From contig DJGH01000010.1 of assembly GCA_002431635.1 (NCBI GenBank), forward strand, positions 47,084 to 58,079: a DNA stretch of 10,996 bases. Reading direction: 5' to 3'. The notes beneath the pieces were generated by a model. It had not been told where the DNA came from. It ran no database searches and saw nothing but the letters and a program-made list of their open reading frames with translations. This stretch comes from Petrotoga sp. UBA5851 (lineage in GTDB: Bacteria; Thermotogota; Thermotogae; Petrotogales; Petrotogaceae). Every line of letters starts with the position of its first letter. Position 1 is the stretch's first letter. This document shows, piece by piece, positions 1 to 5,518 of the stretch. A program made the translations under genes and the position numbers.

Positions 1-1660
1 GTTCCTCCTCATCAACTGTACCCTTAAGTTTATTTTTAAGACTATCAATATGTTTCTGAAAGGTTTTCCTTTCAAAAGTCATTTTTAATGCGTCATATAT
101 TTTTCCGGGTTCAAAAAAACTATCGATAAGATAGATCTGAGAGATCATCTCACATAACTGTACGGAACCGTTTTCAAGTATCTGTGTAATATTTTTGCCT
201 TCATTTACGAACCTTAAAAACTCTTTGGCGGGTCCTTCATCAATAGCCCCACTGTCAAGCTCATTAAGCTTTTCCTTGTAATCATCATATTTCAGCCACA
301 GATAGATAATAGACCTGTCAAAATCATATCTTATTTCTTTTTCGAGATTTTGATGTTTTTGTTGATTTTGTATTATTGAATCTGCTTTAAAATTCAAAGT
401 CTGAATCTTTGACTTGATTATTTCCTCTATTATTTCGTCGCGCTTTTTTGTTATCTGGGCAATAGTGCTGATAAAAGTGTCAAGTATCTCAAACCGTTTG
501 GATTCTGTAAACTTTTTGTACCACACGGACATTTCCTTTAAATACTCTTCTAGTCCAAAATCATTTTGTATATCGTATCTTGAAACATATGCATGCGGTA
601 TATATTCATGGAACTTATAAGATTTCTTAAGAAGCTCGGCTATGTACTTGTTTTGATTACTGCGTACCAGTTCATCGGGATCTTTTTCATCATACTTAGC
701 AACAGCAATCTGAAAACCTTTTGCACAAAGATTGTCTATAGAAGATAGTGTAGCTTTGCGGCCAGCTTCATCTGAATCGAACATTGTAATGATTTTGTTC
801 GTGGATTTCATTAACTCAAAGGCATGTTCCTTGGTGAGAACCGAACCAAGAACTGCTGCAACATTTTTAAATCCTGCCCTGTACATTGAAATTGCATCAA
901 AATACCCTTCTACTATAATTGCAAAGTCATTCTGCTTTATATAATTTTTTGTTTTATGATAAAGATAAAGTATCTTTCCTTTTTTGAAGTACTGTGTTTC
1001 CGGAGTGTTAAGATATTTTGGCGATGAGCCATCTATACTGCGGGCAGAAAACCCCGAAAGATCTCCATTATTGTCTCTTATCGGTATTATCAGCCTGTTA
1101 TTGAAAAACTCGCGGTTTTGATTATACAATCCATTTCTGATTGCGAGTTCAACTTTAAAGTCACTTTTATTAATTACCTGCATAACTTCTTTACCGGTTG
1201 AAAAACCCAGTTCAAACTCTTTTGCCGCTTGTCTGTCAATACTCCTGTTTTTGAGGTATTTCCATATTTCAGAACTGTCAGGAAGGTTCATAAGTGTATC
1301 GCTATAGGCAACAGCTACCTCTCTGTTAAGTCTTAGCTCTGGTATTTCTGGCCTTTCCTCTAGTTCAATTTGTATTCCGCTTTGTGCTGCCAGTTTTTTC
1401 ACAGCCTGAACATAACTAACCTTTTCATACTCTTTGACAAAATTTATTGCATCGCCGTGTGCGCCGCAACCAAAACAATGATATGTGTTGGTTTCTGCAA
1501 AAACATAGAAAGAAGGTGTGTCTTCTGGATGGAACGGACACAATGCCGAATAATTCCTGCCTGCTTTCTTTACCGATATATATGAACTTATTACATCAAC
1601 TATGCTTAATGAGTCCTTTATTTTCTGAACCGTTTCCTTAAGTTGATCGTAATTGTTCAT
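1..1660 (-). CDS. dnaG: DNA primase DnaG (3' end cut by window edge)
   Basis: Primase synthesises RNA primers for the replication fork and interacts with the replicative helicase. The frame is open from ATG at 1660 to the window edge, 553 codons, so only a short C-terminal piece is missing compared with the usual 560-600 residues. Domains seen in order: an N-terminal CHC2 zinc finger with Cys41, His44 (CPFH), Cys62 and Cys65 (CFGC); the RNA polymerase basic core with the PKYLNTPET segment near 214-222; a TOPRIM fold with Glu251 in VEGYFD and Asp295/Asp297 in FDSDEAGRKA; then KDPDELV near 326-332. A helical region from about 440 should be the helicase-binding domain. All catalytic and zinc residues are intact. 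A modest ribosome site (AGAGG) precedes the start. It lies directly behind the rpsI terminator with no clear promoter of its own, so expression probably relies on readthrough. Downstream rpoD would be expected but is outside the window. Confidence 0.96.
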   Translation of the reverse strand, partial: MNNYDQLKETVQKIKDSLSIVDVISSYISVKKAGRNYSALCPFHPEDTPSFYVFAETNTYHCFGCGAHGDAINFVKEYEKVSYVQAVKKLAAQSGIQIELEERPEIPELRLNREVAVAYSDTLMNLPDSSEIWKYLKNRSIDRQAAKEFELGFSTGKEVMQVINKSDFKVELAIRNGLYNQNREFFNNRLIIPIRDNNGDLSGFSARSIDGSSPKYLNTPETQYFKKGKILYLYHKTKNYIKQNDFAIIVEGYFDAISMYRAGFKNVAAVLGSVLTKEHAFELMKSTNKIITMFDSDEAGRKATLSSIDNLCAKGFQIAVAKYDEKDPDELVRSNQNKYIAELLKKSYKFHEYIPHAYVSRYDIQNDFGLEEYLKEMSVWYKKFTESKRFEILDTFISTIAQITKKRDEIIEEIIKSKIQTLNFKADSIIQNQQKHQNLEKEIRYDFDRSIIYLWLKYDDYKEKLNELDSGAIDEGPAKEFLRFVNEGKNITQILENGSVQLCEMISQIYLIDSFFEPGKIYDALKMTFERKTFQKHIDSLKNKLKGTVDEEE

Positions 1661-1671
1661 TTCTATACCTC

Positions 1672-1708
1672 TTTGAAAAAAAGAACGGCGTTCGAATGCC
1701 GTTCTTTT
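1672..1708 (-). terminator. Intrinsic terminator between rpsI and dnaG
   Basis: A perfect 11-bp stem (AAAAGAACGGC pairing with GCCGTTCTTTT; arms 1698-1708 and 1679-1689) encloses an 8-base loop. In the minus-strand direction it is followed by an uninterrupted T-run. It sits 28 bases after the rpsI stop codon and ends about 16 bases before the dnaG start, so it ends the ribosomal operon and limits transcription into dnaG. The outer A/T pairs overlap the T-tract, so the effective stem may be the GAACGGC core. Confidence 0.9.
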
Positions 1709-1736
1709 AATTTTATTTCTGATGTTCCAAAAAATA

Positions 1737-2144
1737 CTACCTCTTGGAGAACTGTGGGCGTTTCCTTGCTTTTCTTAATCCGTACTTCTTTCTTTCAACT
1801 GCTCTTGAATCTCTAGTAAGCATTCCTCTTACTTTAAGAACAGGTCTTGTGCTTTCGTCAAGTTCAAGAAGAGCTCTTGCAACTCCGAGTCTTACTGCTC
1901 CTGACTGTCCGTTAAGTCCGCCGCCTTCAACTATAATGTATACGTCAAACTTATTCTCATTCTGAGTTACTGTAAGAGGTTCAAAAGCATGTCTGGTCCA
2001 TATTTTATTGTTATTAAAATACGCAACGGGATCATCATACTCTTTACCGTTTATAGTAAATTTGCCGGTTCCCGGTCTGAGATGAACCCTGGCAATTGAT
2101 GTTTTTCTTCTGCCTGTACCGTAATAATCCAACAATTCAGCCAT
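1737..2144 (-). CDS. rpsI: 30S ribosomal protein S9
   Basis: Structural protein of the 30S head. Its C-terminal tail reaches the P-site tRNA. The 135-residue product has the family hallmarks: YYGTGRRKTSIARV near residues 7-20, GGGLNGQSGAVRLG in the middle, and the basic C-terminus ending QFSKR. The final arginine that contacts the P-site tRNA is present. The start is ATG at 2144, preceded by a strong AGGAGGAG ribosome site. It lies 17 bases downstream of rplM, the usual L13-S9 pairing, and is the last gene before the operon terminator. Length and sequence are ordinary for the family. Confidence 0.98.
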   Translation of the reverse strand: MAELLDYYGTGRRKTSIARVHLRPGTGKFTINGKEYDDPVAYFNNNKIWTRHAFEPLTVTQNENKFDVYIIVEGGGLNGQSGAVRLGVARALLELDESTRPVLKVRGMLTRDSRAVERKKYGLRKARKRPQFSKR

Positions 2145-2161
2145 TACAATCTCCTCCTGTT

Positions 2162-2608
2162 TTATAGTTCTATCTTTTCTGGTTTCTGTGCTTCGTGCGG
2201 ATGACTAGAACCAGCATATATCTTAAGTTTTTTAATCATATGCTTGGAAAGAATGCTTTTTGGCATCATTCCCTTTATAGCCATTTCAAGAACTCTCTCC
2301 GGCTTTTTATCAAAAACCTCTGTGATTTTTGAAACCTTAAGTCCTCCCGGAAAGCCTGTATGTCTATAGTATACCTTCTGAGTCATTTTCCTGCCGCTTA
2401 CACATATTTTTTCTGCATTTACTATTATTACAAAATCACCTGTATCAATATGCGGAGTATATGTAGGCTTATTTTTTCCCTGTAAAATTTTTGAAACCTG
2501 AGAAGCCAATCTTCCCAGAGTTTTACCCTGAGCATCCACGAGGTACCATTTCCTTTTAACCTCTGCCGGCTTAGCCATGTAAGTCTTCTGTGTCATTATA
2601 GAAGCCAT
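2162..2608 (-). CDS. rplM: 50S ribosomal protein L13
   Basis: Early-assembly protein of the 50S subunit. The 148-residue product shows the conserved core: KRKWYLVDAQGKTLGRLAS near 19-37, YTPHIDTGDFVIIVNAEK, the KVYYRHTGFPGG segment, the KGMMPK loop and the KIYAGSSHPHEAQKP tail. The start at 2608 has a good AGGAGG site nine bases upstream. It shares the sequence TAATG with the stop of the preceding RibU-like gene, so translation is likely coupled. A second in-frame ATG four codons downstream (2596) would give a start closer to other L13 proteins, but its ribosome site is poorer. It forms the usual pair with rpsI. Confidence 0.97.
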   Translation of the reverse strand: MASIMTQKTYMAKPAEVKRKWYLVDAQGKTLGRLASQVSKILQGKNKPTYTPHIDTGDFVIIVNAEKICVSGRKMTQKVYYRHTGFPGGLKVSKITEVFDKKPERVLEMAIKGMMPKSILSKHMIKKLKIYAGSSHPHEAQKPEKIEL

Positions 2609-3168
2609 TATTTGCTTCCTCCTTTCAAGTCTTTATTATTAAAAATCTTTTTTATTCTTGAATATGCTATGTCTCCGATAAAAGAGTTCGCCAGGAACTT
2701 AATTATGTTAAAACCTATTATGGTAAGAATCAGCCCGGAAGTTCCAACACCAAGGGCAGATCCTGCATCTGCAAAGCTCATGCCTGTATATAACGGAAGA
2801 AATAAAAAATTCATTATAAGCATTACTAAACTTGCAGCCAAACTGGATAATGAATACCCAATATACTTAGCTGTTCTGGTCTTCAGCAATGACAGGATAG
2901 ACACAAAAACCAGCCCGGCTGTAGTATTCATAAGCATTCCTATCGGGCCGCCCGCTCCCTGGTGAATCAAGGTAAAAAGGAGATCTTTGATCAAAAGGGA
3001 AAACAGAGCTGGAATCCATCCAAAAGCCTGAACCATAACAACTATAAGCGATATGCTCGGGTCGAACCTAAGAAAAGCAGCAAACGGAAATATTGGAAAC
3101 TCTATGAAAGTCAACAAAAAAGCCAGTGCTCCTATTATACCTGATACAGCCAACCTTTTTGAACTCAT
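2608..3168 (-). CDS. ribU: ECF transporter substrate-binding (S) component, riboflavin type (RibU-like)
   Basis: Integral membrane protein of 186 residues, with about six hydrophobic segments (roughly 7-24, 38-46, 50-68, 78-95, 103-126 and 145-166) and a short basic C-terminus. S components bind a vitamin and work with a shared EcfA/EcfA'/EcfT energising module, which is not in this window. Riboflavin is favoured by the segment between the first helices, AAFLRFDPS, which resembles the FLxxDxSD loop of RibU proteins, and by GAGGPIGMLMN, which resembles the glycine-rich GxxGxLxN stretch of that family. In T. maritima, as I recall, a RibU homologue sits at the same place next to rpmA and rplM. 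No FMN riboswitch is visible. The start ATG has a GGAAGGTGA site, and the stop overlaps the rplM start. Another vitamin substrate cannot be excluded. Confidence 0.75.
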   Translation of the reverse strand: MSSKRLAVSGIIGALAFLLTFIEFPIFPFAAFLRFDPSISLIVVMVQAFGWIPALFSLLIKDLLFTLIHQGAGGPIGMLMNTTAGLVFVSILSLLKTRTAKYIGYSLSSLAASLVMLIMNFLFLPLYTGMSFADAGSALGVGTSGLILTIIGFNIIKFLANSFIGDIAYSRIKKIFNNKDLKGGSK

Positions 3169-3190
3169 AAGTCACCTTCCATAGGCTGAC

Positions 3191-3460
3191 TTACTGTGCC
3201 TGAGGATATATGCTTACGTACTTTCTATTGTTCTTCTCTTCAAACTTCACCCTGCCATCAGCAGTGGCAAATATTGTAAAATCTCTGCCTAAACCGACGT
3301 TCTTGCCGGGGTGAATCTTGGTGCCTCTCTGCCTTATTATTATGCTTCCTGATGTTACCAGCTTTCCTTCTCCTGCTTTTACACCAAGATACTTAGGGTT
3401 GCTGTCTCTTCTATTGGCATCGCCTGCCGCACCAGCAAAAAATTGTAGGTTGAGTTTCAT
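3191..3460 (-). CDS. rpmA: 50S ribosomal protein L27, precursor with cleavable N-terminus
   Basis: L27 lies at the peptidyl transferase centre and its N-terminal tail reaches the tRNA ends. The 89-residue product starts MKLNLQFFA, the conserved Prp cleavage signal, with cutting expected after the alanine. The globular part is typical: RRDSNPKYLGVK, then IIIRQRGTKIHPGKNVG, GRDFTIFATADG, ending VSIYPQAQ. The mature tail would begin GAAGDANRRDS. It is about four residues shorter than the AHKKAGGSTRNGRDS form of E. coli and lacks the lysines. The reading frame across this region is clean, so a frameshift is unlikely. The start overlaps the prp stop (TAATG) and has a GGAGGTG site inside the prp gene. 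Confidence 0.96.
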   Translation of the reverse strand: MKLNLQFFAGAAGDANRRDSNPKYLGVKAGEGKLVTSGSIIIRQRGTKIHPGKNVGLGRDFTIFATADGRVKFEEKNNRKYVSIYPQAQ

Positions 3461-3750
3461 TAGCTTGACACCTCCACTTTCATATTCTTTTTATAGTCTG
3501 TTTCTATGTTCTTAAAAGCTTCTAACAGGTAACTCTGCAGTTTCAACGAAATAACGTTGTCCGGGTCGAAATCTAACTGTATCGTGTTTTCCATTATTTT
3601 ATATGATCCCATTTTTTCTTTTTCTATAATTTCACCCACAAACTGCGTCAGAACGCTTACAGCACTGCATACTATATCCTTACCATACGCACCGTAGCCG
3701 GCATGACCTTTTATAGTCATTCTTGCTCCTTCTACGCTTACGCGTATCAT
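3460..3750 (-). CDS. prp: Ribosomal-processing cysteine protease Prp (L27 N-terminal peptidase)
   Basis: Small cysteine protease that removes the N-terminal extension of L27, a step needed for a functional 50S subunit in species with this L27 type. The 96-residue product has the catalytic pair: His16 in KGHAGYG and Cys28 in DIVCSAVS. They are 12 residues apart, the same spacing as described for the Staphylococcus aureus enzyme (His22/Cys34). The position between rplU and rpmA is the standard one, and the presence of the LQFFA motif in the neighbouring L27 confirms the substrate. The stop codon overlaps the rpmA start, so protease and substrate are translationally linked. It was formerly called YsxB or DUF464. 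Confidence 0.95.
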   Translation of the reverse strand: MIRVSVEGARMTIKGHAGYGAYGKDIVCSAVSVLTQFVGEIIEKEKMGSYKIMENTIQLDFDPDNVISLKLQSYLLEAFKNIETDYKKNMKVEVSS

Positions 3751-3753
3751 AAC

Positions 3754-4068
3754 CTAAGCTTCTATCTTGGTTATCTTTAAGGCTGTAAACTGCTGTCTGT
3801 GGCCGTTTACCCTTCTGTACATCTTTCTTCTTCTGAACTTTACAACCAGAATTTTTTCGTCTTTTCCATGTTCAATGACTTCGGCGTTTATTTTGGCTCC
3901 CTGAACATATGGAGATCCCACTTTCACCGAATCATCTTTCTTTACAAACAAAACCTTGTCAAAAACAAAGGAAGAACCGGGTTCTACTCCGTTTACCTTT
4001 TCTGTGTACAGAGTTTGACCTTCTTCCACTTTGTACTGCTTTCCTCCAAATTCCAATATGGCGTACAT
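3754..4068 (-). CDS. rplU: 50S ribosomal protein L21
   Basis: Ribosomal large-subunit protein that binds 23S rRNA. The 104-residue product is typical: MYAILEFGGKQYKVEEG at the start, a central beta-rich region, and the basic stretch KFRRRKMYRRVNGHRQ near 77-92, followed by TALKITKI. An almost ideal ribosome site, AGGAGGTGA, precedes the ATG. It is the first gene of the ribosomal operon here and is followed after three bases by prp. The 5' leader may carry a regulatory structure (separate entry). Confidence 0.98.
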   Translation of the reverse strand: MYAILEFGGKQYKVEEGQTLYTEKVNGVEPGSSFVFDKVLFVKKDDSVKVGSPYVQGAKINAEVIEHGKDEKILVVKFRRRKMYRRVNGHRQQFTALKITKIEA

Positions 4069-4180
4069 AATGTCACCTCCTGCATTTATGAAATAATCCG
4101 CCTGGGATACAAGGTATCTTAGAAAAAGAATTTATAACCTTATCCCGAGATAATATTTTATCATATATAAAAACTCACTC
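4069..4180 (-). promoter_or_regulatory. Intergenic leader upstream of rplU with mutually exclusive hairpins; probable promoter region
   Basis: This very AT-rich gap separates the Crp-like gene from rplU and is the only obvious place for an operon promoter. In the minus-strand direction it contains a small hairpin TTATC-TCGG-GATAA (4140-4153) and another GATAC-CTT-GTATC (4106-4118). The GGGATAAGG of the first (4138-4146) can instead pair with CCTTGTATCCC overlapping the second (4104-4114), nine pairs with a two-base bulge. L21 leader RNAs that bind ribosomal protein are known in low-GC Gram-positives; I cannot show that this is one. A weak -10 candidate (TATTAT, 4150-4155 on the complement) would start the transcript inside hairpin 1, so the true start matters. 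Confidence 0.4.
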
Positions 4181-4182
4181 TA

Positions 4183-4704
4183 TTAATTTTCTGTAACAGA
4201 TTGCCTGTTTATAATATAAACATCTTTATCAAGAAGCACTTTTCCTTGAGTCTGAAGCTCAGCCATAACCCGGTCAATTCCTGTTTCTTCAACAAATTTT
4301 TTTGGCAGACCCAGACGTTTGCTACCGCTCATTTGGTACAGTTTCTTCATATTGTAGTAGAGGATAATCTGCTCGTCTTCCTTTGAAAATGATGAGAGCT
4401 CTGAAAAAAGTTCTTTAAGCGATTCCGAAAATAGCTTGCAAAAACTTTTATCTTTAAGTTTTTCCTTAAACTCATCGTCAGAAAGATTATCCAGTTCAAA
4501 ATCCCCTATCCCGAAGTAATCTATAAGCCCTATATTACAATAGTATTTATCAAGCCCAATTATATCACCGGTTGAAAAGATCCTGAACAACCTGTTAGTT
4601 TCAAAACCATATATAACTCCAAGCACAATACCGTTTGCTACTATATACATTCCGTCAATCCTTACACCAAAGCTGGTTATTCTTTCTACATTCATACTAA
4701 TCAT
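4183..4704 (-). CDS. Small Crp/Fnr-like protein with degenerate sensor domain and C-terminal winged-helix remnant
   Basis: No precise family recognised. Counting from ATG at 4704 (173 residues), residues 5-70 look like a beta-roll sensor: VANGIVLGVIYG, then FRIFSTGDIIGLDKYY, the pattern of cyclic-nucleotide-binding domains. The glutamate and arginine of the phosphate-binding cassette are not evident. A helical linker follows (about 74-118). Residues 119-167 resemble a Crp-type winged helix (RLGLPKKFVEETGIDRVMAEL, then QGKVLLDKDVYIINR). DNA binding is plausible but unproven. The start is uncertain: TTG 4707, ATG 4704 and ATG 4695 are in frame, and none has a good ribosome site. Any start at 4704 or upstream overlaps the end of the preceding gene (ATGATTAG), which suggests coupled translation. 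It is the third gene after the penicillin-binding protein. Confidence 0.6.
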   Translation of the reverse strand: MISMNVERITSFGVRIDGMYIVANGIVLGVIYGFETNRLFRIFSTGDIIGLDKYYCNIGLIDYFGIGDFELDNLSDDEFKEKLKDKSFCKLFSESLKELFSELSSFSKEDEQIILYYNMKKLYQMSGSKRLGLPKKFVEETGIDRVMAELQTQGKVLLDKDVYIINRQSVTEN

Positions 4705-5518
4705 CAACCTGTACTATCAATTTATTGTTATGTACTCTCAGAACATAATCTATCCATGAGTTTAAACCATTAAACCTTAAAAACTCCCAGTGCTTTCTCA
4801 AAAGCGAGTTTATCTGCTCCAGATCCGTCAGCATAAAAGATGAGCTGTATATTATATATAACGTAAGCGCCCTGTCATTAAGGGTTATTGACCTCTCAAA
4901 AAGTTCAGAAAAAAAAGCATACCAGTTCTCGGCAGGAAAGCTCTTTTTTACTATGACACCTCTCATCATGGCTATAAACCTAGAAACGTTAAACTCCACA
5001 AGAAGCTTGTTTATTTCGTCCTTAAAATCCGAAAAGGTCTGCGGTATTTCAACCTCTTCATCGTTGTCGTTAATGTAAAAATCCAGAGCTTTTATAAAAT
5101 CATCAAGATCTCCGTCACCTTTAAGCTCTTTCAAAAGATCTTTTTTAGAACCACCGGCAGCGGAACTTTTCTGATCATTGTAATTACTTATTATAAAACT
5201 TGGATCCGGCATTCTGCCTACAAGACTCATATAAGAAAAGCCTACGTACATATCCGAAAGAGACTTTATAAAAAAAGTCAGGATATCTTCTGGAATCTCA
5301 TCCATACAATCATATTCATATAGAACCGCATTTTCAAGTATTCTGTAATCATTAAGCACATTAAGCTCAGTAAAGAATGAAACAAGTCCGAAAAAAGAAC
5401 CACTGCTGAATATGTTTTTGGTATCGGTAATCTTTCCCTGCTGTATATAAAAAAGTTTTTTTACAGGACTGTCTTTTTCTATTATTACCTTTCCTTTCTT
5501 ATACTTATTGATCTTCAT
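4697..5518 (-). CDS. Cyclic-nucleotide-binding-like beta-roll protein with helical C-terminal half
   Basis: A 273-residue protein. Residues 1-75 match the start of a Crp-type sensor fold: YKKGKVIIEKDSPVKKLFYIQQGKI, then FSSGSFFGLVSFF, then LENAVLYEYD. In a canonical cassette, FGE(L/I)AL is followed by RxA(T/S). Here the Glu and Arg are missing, so cyclic AMP binding in the usual way is doubtful. After about residue 100 comes a polar linker (112-135) and a mainly helical region (137-265), with no visible helix-turn-helix. There is no signal peptide or membrane segment, so it should be cytoplasmic. The ATG start has an AGGGGG site and overlaps the end of the penicillin-binding protein gene by 14 bases, which supports co-translation. 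Role unknown: a structural or protein-interaction sensor linked to cell-wall synthesis is an inference from position only. Confidence 0.7.
   Translation of the reverse strand: MKINKYKKGKVIIEKDSPVKKLFYIQQGKITDTKNIFSSGSFFGLVSFFTELNVLNDYRILENAVLYEYDCMDEIPEDILTFFIKSLSDMYVGFSYMSLVGRMPDPSFIISNYNDQKSSAAGGSKKDLLKELKGDGDLDDFIKALDFYINDNDEEVEIPQTFSDFKDEINKLLVEFNVSRFIAMMRGVIVKKSFPAENWYAFFSELFERSITLNDRALTLYIIYSSSFMLTDLEQINSLLRKHWEFLRFNGLNSWIDYVLRVHNNKLIVQVDD

Noticed and set aside
414..1641. Several open frames on the plus strand opposite dnaG
   Set aside because: They are antisense to a continuous, motif-complete primase frame, have no recognisable protein features and are short.
3411..3460. Frameshift as the cause of the odd L27 N-terminus
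   Set aside because: The LQFFA signal, the start codon and the conserved RDSNPKYLGVK are all in one frame, so a single indel cannot explain the missing lysines.
2612..4122. Plus-strand open frames opposite the ribosomal operon
   Set aside because: They mirror highly conserved ribosomal, prp and ribU genes on the other strand and show no coherent domain.
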